From the NCBI GenBank assembly GCA_963921195.1, contig OY992536.1, positions 237,310,023-237,374,022 on the forward strand: 64,000 nucleotides of DNA. The letters run 5' to 3'. A model generated the notes under the pieces. It ran no database searches, was not told where the DNA came from, and worked only from the letters and a program-made list of their open reading frames with translations. Shown here in pieces: positions 1 to 9,953 of the stretch. This DNA is from Pegoplata infirma (lineage: Eukaryota > Arthropoda > Insecta > Diptera > Anthomyiidae). How positions within the stretch are numbered: the stretch's first letter is position 1; each line of letters opens with the position of its first letter. The position numbers and the translations under genes are program-made.

Positions 1-210
1 GATCTAGGGAGCTGTACGATCTTTCAGATTTGTCGGATGTCAAAATTCAACATCTAAGGAGTTTCATAAGAAGCTCAAACTGGTTTAACGACAGGGACTA
101 GTAGGGAAACCTATTACGATCCCGTGGTATCACAATGGACCTCAGAGTCTACGTGTGTTGACGTAAAACGTCAGCAGCCACTTACAACCTAACCTAACCT
201 AACCTAACCT
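1..210 (+). mobile_element. 3' end of an RNase-H-type non-LTR retrotransposon
   Basis: An open frame runs from base 3 to a TAG at 99-101 and reads SRELYDLSDLSDVKIQHL followed by about 15 more residues. The same C-terminal peptide occurs, frameshifted, in the minus-strand element at 36.9-37.2 kb, where it follows an RNase H domain and a CCHC-type zinc finger. Bases 102-185 are 3' UTR and 186-210 are a pentamer tail. The 5' part is outside the window. Only the end of ORF2 is present, so no activity is implied. Clade is uncertain (I/R1/LOA-like group). Confidence 0.75.
186..210 (+). repeat. (AACCT)5 tail of the retrotransposon
   Basis: Five perfect AACCT units follow the 3' UTR. The reverse complement is TTAGG, the standard arthropod telomere pentamer, which Diptera are known to have lost. 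Position at the 3' end of a non-LTR element suggests a reverse-transcription tail rather than a telomere remnant. Confidence 0.9.
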
Positions 211-275
211 TCAAAATAAATTTTTAAAATAGTTTTTGAAACAAATAAATTTCAATTTGTGTTATTGCTAATTTA

Positions 276-465
276 TGCCAAAATATGCAAAAATATACAC
301 TTAAATGTTGGAAATATGCACAAAATATGCATTTAAAACCAAAATATGCATTTAAAACCAAAATATGCAAACACATACAATTTCACCAAAATATGCAAAA
401 ACAAATCGATGCCATTTTTAGACTATCGACAAAAAACATGCATTTGCATGGAAATCTCATCCCTA
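276..465 (-). mobile_element. hAT-like element end fragment
   Basis: Repeated copies of AAAATATGCA lead to a terminus reading, inward, TAGGGATGAGATTT. The layout matches the left end of the complete element at 7934-8847 in reverse orientation, including a shared ATCRATGCCATTTT stretch. The next bases, CTGATCAG, fit the hAT target pattern nTnnnnAn, but no opposite end was found. Bases 211-275 and 466-639 are AT-rich with nothing else recognised. Confidence 0.55.
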
Positions 466-639
466 CTGATCAGATATAATATTATGTCAAATTTGTGCCA
501 ATGTTGATCAACATCGAGATATAATTAGATCTCGATTTAGTCATTTTAGATACAATAATATGCAATCAGATATGATCATATATGAATAGATATAAACAGA
601 TGAGATAAGATTTAATCCATTTTGACACGGCTTGTAAAA

Positions 640-735
640 TACTTTAATATATAGATATCGGTCCATTTTTAGACTATAACTTATTTTCCAGCAAACACTG
701 GTGTTGGTTATTATATGGTCGGTCATGACCGACGT
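640..735 (+). mobile_element. 3' end of mini-me-like repeat (type 2)
   Basis: This matches the 3' ends near 30.7 kb, 46.7 kb and 43.5 kb (reverse): a CACTGGTGTTGG-like segment, then TTATATGGTCGGTC. The 16-bp perfect palindrome GTCGGTCATGACCGAC lies at 718-733. A hairpin just inside the 3' end is the expected layout of Helitron-like DINE elements; assignment to that group is inference. Confidence 0.6.
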
Positions 736-740
736 CATAT

Positions 741-1774
741 ATATTTCTGTTTTTTTTTTATGTTCTAGTAAAATGTTATAATACTAACTAAAGCTAATGA
801 CATTCCAACCCTTTTAAAGACAAAAGGTTTTTTGATAGAAATATTTTTTATATATTTAAAGCTTTAATGAAATTAGTCTGTTATATTTTAATTAATAAAT
901 CCCCTTAAATATTTTAATTATGCATTTTAATTAAAAATGCATACTTTAAGAAGCCCAACCAATAGAAATGTATAAATTAAGTGAAATTCCTTTGACCCAC
1001 ACCACTTTTGCGGTACACGATTAAAATAGTTATACAGTGCGTATGATTAATGTGGAATTATTTTATTTAATAAAAATTTGTATGTCATGATTAGAGTTTT
1101 TCACGGGAATTCCCGGGACGGGATTCGTAAAATACCATGATATAAATCGGAAAAACCGGATTCTTTAACACTAACAGACAAATTCTGAGGTTAGAATTGG
1201 CCTAAGTTTAGCTCAAACCTATTCAAACGTATACTCTGATAAAAGGGTTAAACATTTTTTGGTCTCTGTTATTTAAACCGTTATTTAAAATTTACTAGAA
1301 AATTTAAATATTTTCTTGTCTTCCTTTTATATTAGCAAAAGTATAAAGATATTTGCTTGCTTTTGGTCTAAAGGCTTTACAAATAAAGGAGTCATTATTG
1401 AAACGACAAACCATTACCCGCAAACAATACTGAATTGGAAATTTATGGTGTGATTTATGGTGGATCTATTAAATTTATAATGAAAATACTGACAATGAAA
1501 TGATGGCATTCAATATTATAATGAAATTTACTATTGTAAAACTGTTGGGTGGAAAAAGAAAAGTCTTATATATAATTAAAATTCAAATTCAGATTTATTT
1601 TATAATTAATAAAGAAAAATTACCTCAAGCCAGAAAAATCTTTTACTTACATTGTAAATATTAAACACATGAAAAAAGTTTTTAAATTTCTATCAATAAC
1701 TGAAACAGCCCTGCAAACATTGAAATCTTAATCAAGCTAACATGAATTATGACTTACTTATACCTAATTAGACA
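741..1774. other. AT-rich spacer, no gene seen
   Basis: No coding region recognised. The one structured spot is 1093-1160, where GAATTCCCGGGAC and a second CCGG-containing motif stand out in AT-rich sequence, a composition like the CCGGTT-rich patch at 18.6 kb. It may be the end of a decayed TIR element. Confidence 0.5.
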
Positions 1775-2125
1775 TACAAAAAAAAAACTTTTCAAATTAC
1801 TAGAAAAAGTCGCGTAATCCCATTTTACCAATATTTGACCGTTTTTCTAATCGAAATTTACATTTTTGTGTTGTAATTTTACAAATTTCCAAGATAATTT
1901 TACAAAAATATAGTAAATTCACCAGAATTCATTGAAAGTTTTATTGCGCCAAAAAAGTTGTAAATTTACAAATTTATTGGTAAAAAATTTGTAAAATTAC
2001 AAAAAAGCTAGTCATTTTTACTAGGAATTCTCGTAAAACAGGAGGTAGCAAAAAATTTAGTAAGGTCACGAGAATTCCTTGTAAGTTTTACCGAGATAAA
2101 AAAGTTGTCAAAAAATTTAAACAAT
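1775..2125 (-). mobile_element. MITE fragment, TTGTAAAATTACAA flavour
   Basis: Reads as the reverse complement of the complete copy at 46805-47290: ACTAGAAAAAGTCGCG, then alternating TTGTAAATTTACAA-like palindromes and two GAATTC-containing blocks near CTAGGAATTCTCG and GAGAATTCCTTG. The left end begins TACAAAAAAAAAACTTT. The other terminus is missing, so the copy is truncated near 2125. Confidence 0.65.
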
Positions 2126-2910
2126 TTCATTGTAGTTCGTATGTATATAACGCCAAAAATAAGGAGAATAGGCGAAAAACTTTCAAAAAACGCTAAGAAA
2201 AATTTTGAAAATTACTGAATCCGTTATAGTTACGTTCGTGCGCAGAAATTTTCGATTTGGTCTGGAGATATTTTTACATAAGCAAAACAACTTTTTTCAA
2301 AAGTTAAAAACTTGCAAAGTTTGCAATATCTCGAAAACGGTTGTACTTTAATTTTTTTAGACTACATTTTCGGATTTAGCGTAAGATTTTACATTGAAAA
2401 CCACTGTTTAAAAATTTCTAACATTAATGTTTTTTTTCGTTTATTCCCCCCTTAAGTTTTTATTACTTTTCCAACTACAAAAAACAGATCCGAAATCGGT
2501 CCTCTATTTTTTTCTGTATCGTGGCAGCTTAATTATACATTTTGATTTTATTGAAAAAGCTTTAACTTTATTTATTCCTGCGAATTTCTACTTCATATAT
2601 AATTAAAATATATATAAAAAAAAATAATAATAATAATTTTAAGTGTAAATCCGTTTTACTAAATAAAACTACATTAAACTTTGTAATAGTTAGTTAATTA
2701 TATTGTGCTATATTTAATTGAATTTATTTAATTTTAATGATTTTGAGTAGTTTTTATTTATTATTGGTTATCCTTAATTGAAATTCAATATATTTTCAAC
2801 AATTGTAGCATTAAAAAAATACAAACAAATAGCCAAAGGTCATAGTTATAGGGGATGGTCAACTTTTTAAAAATACTTAATATTGTGGAAAGTATTTTAA
2901 ATTAAATTAA
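2126..2910. other. Spacer with dispersed repeat at 2240-2400
   Basis: 2240-2400 resembles 53095-53290: both hold a GATTTGGTCYGGAGAT-like start, then GCAATATCTC, then CATTTTCGGATTTAGCG and AGATTTTACAT. Identity is moderate and no ends are visible, so it is an old dispersed repeat of unknown class. The rest is AT-rich with no signal. Confidence 0.5.
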
Positions 2911-3034
2911 AGTTGACATATTCCATAACAAAACCCTCAAGGCTTTTTTCTAGTTCAGAGCTAGATTTTTTTTACACGCATTTGAAGTTAGTGAAATTTT
3001 ATGATAATTATAATAATAAATGCTTGAAAACTGT
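2911..3034 (+). mobile_element. Left-arm fragment of CACTGTG-ended TIR family
   Basis: Matches the start of the copies at 13.4 kb and 19.6 kb (GACATATTCCATAACAAA, then CTCAAGGCTTTTTTCTAG and CACGCATTTGAAGTTAGTG). The match stops abruptly at ACTGT, where a different repeat begins. The outer end is absent. Confidence 0.7.
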
Positions 3035-3256
3035 CCCAGCAGAAATTTTGCTGAACTGGCAGCAGCTTTTGGAAAGGAATCCCGAGTCAAGTAGCGCTTC
3101 CAAACGTGCTGAATTCATGCATGATTCTCTAAGGCGATGTCCCACTTTAGAGCGCTAGTTGGATACACAGAAAAAGCGCTCTTAAGATGCGCTGAAATCA
3201 CGTCTCGTTAGAGCGCTGATTAAAGCATACTTTTATAGCGCTGATTAAGCGCTTAA
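3035..3256. repeat. AGCGCT-iterated segment
   Basis: Begins CCCAGCAG and holds at least six AGCGCT or GCGCTT palindromes, twice as AGCGCTGATTAA. The start and motif resemble the CCCAGGCAG-ended element at 24761-25606, which iterates AAAGCGCTTT. A short open frame here has no recognisable protein features. Confidence 0.5.
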
Positions 3257-3445
3257 CTTTAACTTTAATATTTAAAATTTTAAAAATTTATATTGAAAAT
3301 AAAAAAAAAAAATATTTTTTTTTTTAATTTTTTAATAGATTTTATTTACTTTCTAAAAAATCTTGCGATTTTAAATGTTACTATTTAAAGCCGGCGTTAT
3401 TTTTTGCTTTTTAAGAAGTTTTTCTTATGAAAACAATATTTTTTT

Positions 3446-3549
3446 ATGCACATTTAATTTTTAGTGCATATTTTATGGTTTTTTAGTGCATATTTTGAAT
3501 TTTTTAGCGCATATTTTAGATTTTTTAGTGCATGAAAATCTCATCCCTA
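3446..3549 (+). mobile_element. hAT-like element end fragment
   Basis: Four copies of TTTTTAGTGCATATTTT-like sequence lead to GCATGAAAATCTCATCCCTA, matching the right end of the element at 7934-8847 in layout. The terminal sequence equals that of the 276-465 fragment, and the flank CTGATCAC shares seven bases with that fragment's flank. The opposite end was not found. Confidence 0.55.
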
Positions 3550-3559
3550 CTGATCACCA

Positions 3560-4110
3560 TTCTTGGTCCAAAATCGTGTTTTTATTTTTTTTTAAATGTT
3601 TTTTTTGTATAACACACTTAACATATTCCAACTTTTAAGACCAATTTGGATAAAAAGACCAAAATCGCGGTTTCGGTATTTTTTAAATATTTTTCCAATA
3701 AAGTGTGCCAAATTTTCGAATTTTTGAGCTGGATTTGGTCTAAAAATTCGGACATGAGTTTTGGTCGACATACATCATTTATCAACTTTGACATGTAAAA
3801 TTTGTTCATAAATTTTTCCACAATCAGCTCTAACGTACCCATCGTTTGGCAGGTATTAGGACATGCAAAGAAAAAAAAAAATAAAAATTTAGTAAATTTT
3901 TAATACTATTGAGTTAAAACACCTGAATTCAACGGGAAAAAGTAGCATTTTTGACCTTACCCCTTTCGAATTTGATAAAACTTAGAATATAGTTGGGCCC
4001 TTACAAAAAAATCATAGTGCCAAAATTTTGGACTTCTGGTAGTTTTATTTCCCATATGGGGTCTTGAAAATTGGCAAAATCGTATATATTTGACAAAAGT
4101 GTTCTGAGAT
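3560..4110. repeat. Old dispersed repeat and diverged direct repeat
   Basis: 3780-3870 contains AAATTTTTCCACAATCAGCT, also found at 40466-40490 with a similar follow-on (CCATCGTT, then CAGGT). 3930-4030 (GGAAAAAGTAGCATTTTTGA and on) is repeated in direct orientation, diverged, at 5240-5345, so the foldback between lies inside a duplicated or split older element. No reading frame of note. Confidence 0.45.
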
Positions 4111-4930
4111 AAATAAAGATAACTCGAAAAGTAATAATAATACAGGTCTTAGTCAGGTTGCAAATAATAGGTAATGAAACAGATTTTTTTTGAAAAAGGT
4201 CAAAAGTCACTGGTTTTAACCTTAATTTTTGGAGAGCTATATCTTAAAAAACGATATTTTCAAAATTTTGGAAAAAATATATGTTATTAAGGGTCACCTG
4301 CACTCCTTAAGTTTAAATTTTCAGGATGGACACTTCATTGGAACTTTTAATATTAATAGAAACATAGTGACAGGAAAGAAAAAGCGGTGTAATATCCCTT
4401 AGAAAAAAGTCCATATATGACCTTTGAACTGGCCTATCGCTATTAGTTTTCGAGATATCTGCACATAAATGTGTGAAAATTGCTAAAATGCTATTGCTAT
4501 GTTTTTTTGAACATTTAGGGGCATATATCCTGAAAAGTAATAGCCAGTTCAAAGATCATATTTGGACTCAGTACGTCAAAAACATTCAGAAAAATGAATG
4601 TTGGTACCAGAATTTCAAAGACAAAAAAAAAATTTTCTAAGGGAAATTACACCGCTTTTTCTTTCCTGTCACAATGTTTCTATTAATATTAAAAGTTCCA
4701 ATAAAGTCTCCATCCTGAAAATTTAAACTTAAGTAGTACAGGTGACCCTTAATAACATATATTTTTTTCAAAATTTTAAAAATATCGTTTTTTGAGGTAT
4801 AGCTCTCCAAAAATTAAGGTTAAAACCAATGACCTTTGACCTTTTTCAAAAAAAATCTGTTTCATTACCTATTATTTGCAACCTGACTAAGACCTGTATT
4901 ATTATTACTTTTCGAGTTATCTTTATAAAT
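4111..4930. repeat. 820 bp foldback (inverted repeat)
   Basis: Left arm 4111-4406 pairs with right arm 4631-4929; both hold AACTCGAAAAGTAATAATA, CTTAGTCAGGTTGCAAATAA and GACAGGAAAGAAAAAGCGG (or complements). An inner pair, 4408-4475 with 4500-4566, extends the stem toward a centre near 4488. About 64 extra bases (4567-4630) sit only on the right. Identity is about 90% by eye. No clear target duplication was found. Confidence 0.85.
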
Positions 4931-4965
4931 TTTTAATAAAAAATATTAAATGTTTGAAAAAAAAA

Positions 4966-5006
4966 TTGAGTAAATTTTTAATTGACACAATTAAAAATTT
5001 ACTCAA
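4966..5006. repeat. 19-bp perfect hairpin
   Basis: Stem 4966-4984 (TTGAGTAAATTTTTAATTG) pairs perfectly with 4988-5006 across a 3-base loop, ACA. It lies just right of the 820 bp foldback. It is too AT-rich to argue for a specific RNA product. Confidence 0.85.
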
Positions 5007-5667
5007 AATTTATCTATTTATTTTTTATTTAAGTTTAAAAAATTTTAAAATTTTTTTACAAAAAAACAAAACAAAAACTTGTTTTTATCAAACTTTATCA
5101 AACATATTTATGTCTCAAAAACATAGGAAAATTTTATAAAGACGATTACAAAAAAATTAAAAATACTTTAAAAAAATATTAATTTTTTATTTAAAAAAGA
5201 TACATGAGGTTGACATTAATTTAAAATTGTGAATTAAACAGAGGAAAAATGTAAAATTTTTGACCCAACCACTTTCAAGTTCCATGGAATTTGTAACAAA
5301 GTTTGACCCTAACAAAAGAAATAATAGCGCCGCAGTTTTCTCTTAATTTTATTAAATTTAGAAGGAGTCAGGTCAACTCGTCGGTTGATTTGAGGTGTTT
5401 TAACTCTACTAGAATAAATAATGAGAAAAAATAAATAACATTAAAAAGTATTGAAAACTATGTAACAAAACTGTTCACAACGTCCATAGTTTTTTGATCA
5501 ACACATTTGGATTAAAACAATAATACTTTTAATTGATAATGTTCAACAAATAATTAAAAACGTTAGTTTTTTATAAAAGTTTATTAGAGTGGTCTGAAAA
5601 GTCAAATAAGAGGAATTACTTAGCTACAAGTTCCTCATAAGTAGTTTAGATCTTCCTTGCTTTTAGG
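5007..5667. other. AT-rich spacer
   Basis: Contains the right copy of the diverged direct repeat (5240-5345) and GTTGATTTGAGGTGTTTTAA at 5383-5402, which is complementary to 3914-3935. Nothing else recognised. Confidence 0.5.
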
Positions 5668-5669
5668 TA

Positions 5670-6476
5670 CACTCAAAATATTTTGTAGGCAAAAACAAAT
5701 GAATAACACATTTAAAACCAGTGGATAAACAATTAAAAACCATCCCAGTAATTATTCATTTGTTTTAACAAACATCAACATTTATTTTTTACTGTTGACA
5801 AAATTCTCTAAAATAAATAACATTAAAAAATTACGTTTTTTTCATTCTTTTTTACCAACAAATTCAAAAAAAATACCTACGAAAACATTAAAAACTAATG
5901 ATAGTTTTGTTATTTTTACCAACAAATTCCAAAAAAATAACCTACGAAAACAATAAAAATTAATGATTTCGTAGGTTATTTTTTACAATTTTCTATTGAC
6001 ATATTTTTTTAAATTTTTTTAACAAAATTTAGGGGAATCGATCCCGCAATCAACTACATTCTGGCCAGACACTCTACCCATCGTGCCAAAGTCACTTGAT
6101 ACAAACATGTTTTTATATTTCTAAAAATAATTTTTTGATTTTTTTTTTTCTACAAAAAAATAACCTACTTGTGTAGGTAAAAACTAATGATATATCATTA
6201 AAAAATACCATCAATTTAAATAAAAGTTACTAACACAAATCATTAAAAATTTAAAGAATAATCAGTAGTTTTTACTTACAGAACAAAAATAAATGACTTT
6301 AAAAATTAAATGTTAATGAAATTATTTATTTTTTAGTGTGTTATTTTTGAAACAAAGGCCAGAAGTTGTCATTAATAAAAACTGAACATCAAACAAATGT
6401 TTTTTCTTTTAAAAATGACTAAACGTAAAATTTTTTAAATAAACTACAAACAGTTACTGACATAATTTTTTAAGTG
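5670..6476. mobile_element. 807 bp TIR element with TA target duplication (family A)
   Basis: Starts CACTCAAAATATTTTGTAGG after TA (5668-5669) and ends TAAGTG before TA (6477-6478). The reverse of the right end reads CACTTAAAAAATTATGTCAG, an imperfect TIR. The interior repeats (A)ACCTACGAAAAC blocks and a hairpin, AACCTACGAAA (5939-5949) with its complement at 5967-5977. A tRNA-like block lies at 6031-6093. A second copy is at 22805-23574. The TA pair suggests a Tc1/mariner-type non-autonomous element. Confidence 0.75.
6031..6093 (-). repeat. tRNA-like block (SINE-head-like)
   Basis: On the minus strand it reads TTGGCACGATGGGTAGAGTG, resembling a tRNA D-arm/A box, and about 35 bases later GCGGGATCGATTCCCC, which resembles a B box with a 7-base T loop (ATCGATT). 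Stems are incomplete, so it is not a functional tRNA gene. It may be a tRNA-derived SINE head captured inside the TIR element. The same block is at 23174-23236. Confidence 0.5.
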
Positions 6477-6482
6477 TACTAT

Positions 6483-6984
6483 GAGTGAATTTATATTTCC
6501 TGCAGAGCTTACTAATATAATAATTCACTACAATTGCAATTTAATAATTTAATTGCATTTTTGTTTAATATTAAACAGCCATCTCTAATACATTACATAT
6601 TAATTTTAATGTTCATTTAAAAGTGTTTTTTTTTCGCAAAAAAAAAAAAAAAATATATAAAATTTTCCGCTCAAGGTAGTTTTTTTCTACATTCATTTGC
6701 ATTTGATGCATTAAATGAACAACAATAAACAAATTTTAAACACCTTGGGAAAAAATGCTTTTATAATGCATCAAAGTGAAATGTTATTAGAAAATATTGA
6801 AGCAAAAAATTAAAAGTATGCACAACACTTTTTTTTAAACATTTAAGTATTTTATGCTACATCATACAGAGCGGAAAAGGTCATTATAAATGTGTGATAA
6901 GTTTTTTGTAACAAAATACAGGATCGCCATTAAAGTACATTTTATTGTATTCAGTGGCGTATTAAGAGGAGCTAAGAATTTTGA
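6483..6984. other. AT-rich spacer
   Basis: Long A and T runs, no reading frame or repeat recognised except homopolymers near 6638-6655. Confidence 0.5.
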
Positions 6985-7600
6985 CTCAGAATATGAGACT
7001 TTTTCAAAAAGAAAATATTTCAGAATCTGTGACTTTTTCTATAGAATAAATGCCATATATTCTAAGAATTTTTCTTTATAAATGTCTTAGAATCTGAGGA
7101 TGTTACTGTAGAATTATGTTTGACAACCTGAGACTTTTGTTATAGGTAAAATGTATCAGAATCTGAGACTTTTTCTGTTGGCAAAATGTCTCAGAATCAG
7201 AAACTTTTTCCATAGGAAAATTATCTCAGAATCTGAGACTTTTTCTAAAAGAAAAATGTCTCAGAATCCGACCCTTATTTATGGGAGAAATATTTTAGAA
7301 TCTAAACCTTTTTATATAGCAAAAACGTCACAGAATCTAAGACTATTTCTATAAGAAAAATGTTTCAGAAATTAAGACTACGGAAAAATGTCTCAGAATC
7401 TGAAACTGAAAAAATGTCTCAGAATCTAAGAATTTTTTTAATTGGCAAAATGTGTTTTGTCTCAGAACCTACGACTTTTTCTATAGAAAAAATATCTCAG
7501 AAAAATGTTTTAGAACCTGAGACTTTTTCTATATGAAAACTGTTTTAACATCTGATAAAAATGGCTCAGAATCTTAAACTTTTTTAAAGGAAAACCAATT
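6985..7600 (+). repeat. Degenerate minisatellite, unit about 35 bp
   Basis: At least fifteen diverged copies of a unit reading roughly TCTCAGAATCTGAGAC, then TTTTTCTATAGGAAAAATG. The TCAGAATCTGA core is palindromic. Short open frames across it are by-products of the repeat. The same unit fills 62460-63900 in the same orientation, and scattered units occur at 8220-8330. 7601-7864 is ordinary AT-rich sequence. Confidence 0.8.
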
Positions 7601-7864
7601 TAATAGTGTGTGGTAATTTACAATTTTACTATTTTAAGCGTTTTGCGCTTTTTGCATGAACTTTTGCCTTTGATATCCCCTAGTGAAACTTGATGCAGCC
7701 AATTTTTGTTGAACATGTTACCCCGTAAACACACGTTTTATTAGTGTTCAATGAGAATATTAAATAAAATGGACCAAAATGAACCCCTAAAAATGGGAAT
7801 TAGAGGGTTAATGTGTTTTAAGAAAAGAAACGCCATCAAATTTCAATGAAGACATTTCTTCACA

Positions 7865-9604
7865 CCCGAGTAAAAATAATTATATATAGGCGTATATAAT
7901 TTTATCCAATCATATAAAATAATGTATGATTACTAGGGCAAGTACTTTCATGAAAATGCATATTTTTACTCAGCGTTGTAAACATAACATAAATTAAATA
8001 TCTATCCGAATTAAAGAATTTGCAATAAAATGGCATTGATTTGTAGTTGCATATTTTTGCATATTTTGGTATAAATGCATATTTTTGCATATTTTGATAT
8101 AAATTAGACTTTTTTTAAATTTCATCAATATTTTTTCAAAACTTCCTTAGGAAAATTCAAACCATATCCCCTATTTCTTTAAGAAAAATGTATTTATTTA
8201 TCGAAATCATATTCTAATGCATTTTTTAAAGAAAATGGATTCTGGAAGTATAATTTTTAGATTCTGAAAGATTTTTCCTGTTTAAAATGTTTCTATTCTG
8301 AGATATTTATGAATATCTCTTCACTAATCGTAAAGAAAAGAATGTTTTCGAAAATCTAAATTTTATTTGATTAGAGTTAGGGTGGGGTATTTTGCCTTTA
8401 AGTTAATTTTTTTTGACTTGAAAATCGGAAAATTCCGAAAAAAAGTAAAAAAAAGTATTTTAAAAATAAATATTTTTCTTTAGAATAAAGATCTCAAAGT
8501 ACTGAAAAATAACTTGTTTTAGAAAAATATTGTAATATAATATTTTTTTTTTCTTTTAAAAACTTTTTTACTTCAGAAATATTTAGTGACTCAGAGAAAA
8601 AACTTCTTGAGTAAAAAAATATTTTACTAACTAAAAACAGTTTCCACTCAATAAAACATTTTTAAGAATTGTCGAGGTACTTAAAATATTCGACAAAGCC
8701 AAATTTATGTTGACAATTTTTTTTTTTAGTAAAAACAATAATTTTTAGATGCATATTTTTAAAATTTTTAGTGCATATTTTGGATTTTTAGATGCATATT
8801 GTAGGCACATATTTTCGTTTTTTAGATGCATGAAAGTACTTGCCCTAATGATTACATATAAGTTAACAGATTTTCTTAATTTTTATATGGAGTTATATGT
8901 AATAACATATTATTTGATGATAATTCAGATATAAATAAATATGGTTGATGTAATTATATAAAATTATATAAGACACAATTATCTAAACTTCATTTTATAT
9001 AAAAATATATATTACATCACCTTTAATTATATAAAATTATATATTAAACTAACCTTATATTTTTTCAAGAGCATTTAATATATAATTATATATTCCTTAA
9101 ATGATGTCATATATAATCATATATGCTTTTAAAATTATTTGTTTTTTTACAGTTTGAAATTGTTCTAAGATTTTTTAGAGTTTGAAATTTTTCTAAGTTT
9201 TTTTTACAGTTTAAAAATTTTATAAGTAATTTTACAGTTTGATAAACTACATCTTCTGGTTCGAAGCGTACACAAACTTTATTTGGTGTATGTATCGTTG
9301 ACCTGTGATGTATGTTATTTCAACCAAAATAAGATTTACCATAGCTCGATAAAATTTTATACAATTAGATATAATTGGATCTTATTGTATCCAATCATAT
9401 ATAATTTGATGTCATTGGATAGAGACAAATTTCGGACAAAACTCTATCTAACTATATACAAATGAATAAAATCAGATATTAATAAATCCAATTTAATGCA
9501 ATTTTATCCACCATTTTTGGGATAAAATTATATCTAATTGTATTCGAGGACAGATCAAACGTTATATAATTTTATGTGACGCCATATTAAAATTTTTACT
9601 CGGG
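7865..9604. mobile_element. AT-rich TIR element interrupted by a hAT element
   Basis: Left end CCCGAGTAAAAATAATTATA (7865) is mirrored by a right end whose complement reads CCCGAGTAAAAATTTTAATA; both continue to a GGCG shortly inside. A CA pair flanks both ends, a weak target-duplication candidate. The interior is TATATAATTATA-type sequence with TTTTATCCAAT repeats. It was split at 7933/8848 by a later hAT insertion. Host element length without the insertion is about 818 bp. Confidence 0.6.
7934..8847. mobile_element. 914 bp non-autonomous hAT element
   Basis: Flanked by the 8-bp direct repeat ATGATTAC (7926-7933 and 8848-8855), which fits the hAT preference nTnnnnAn. Ends are inverted: TAGGGCAAGTACTTTCATG left and its complement right. 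Subterminal GCATATTTT motifs repeat at both sides (7958-8090 and 8749-8815), as expected of transposase-binding repeats. There is no transposase reading frame, so it would need one in trans. It inserted into the 7865-9604 element. Confidence 0.85.
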
Positions 9605-9687
9605 CATTTATTACCTCAATATTAGATTTAATACTTTTATTTTTACTTATTCAAAACGCCTTTGAAAAAAATTTTAAAACTTTTGTG

Positions 9688-9953
9688 CACACAAAAAATG
9701 TTTTTTTCCATGAACGATTTTCATAGTATTTATGAACAAATTCATACAATTTATTAACATTTTCATAATATTTATAAACTTTTTCATAGTATTTATGAAT
9801 AAATCATAAGATGTGAAATTTAAGAATTTTTAACATTTTTCATAAATACTATGAAAAAGTTTATAAATATTATGAAAAAGTTAATAAATTGTATGAATTT
9901 GTTCATAAATACTATGAAAATCGTTCATGGAAAAAAAAAATTTTTTGTGTGTG
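9688..9953. repeat. 266 bp near-perfect palindrome
   Basis: Arms 9688-9805 and 9836-9953 are complementary with only a few mismatches. Ends read CACACAAAAAATG and its complement, like the CACTCAAAAAATTATG ends of other elements here. Each arm is built of TTCATAGTATTTATGAA-type palindromes. A fold-back MITE is the best reading; no clear target duplication was found. Confidence 0.85.

Noticed and set aside
186..210. Interstitial telomere remnant
   Set aside because: Only five units and located exactly at the 3' end of a retrotransposon, so a tail is the simpler explanation.
6031..6093. Functional tRNA gene
   Set aside because: Acceptor and anticodon stems do not form properly; both copies lie within a repeat.
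6985..7600. Regularly spaced repeats resembling a CRISPR array
   Set aside because: Units are highly degenerate, spacers are not unique, unit includes the whole period, and the context is a fly-like nuclear genome.
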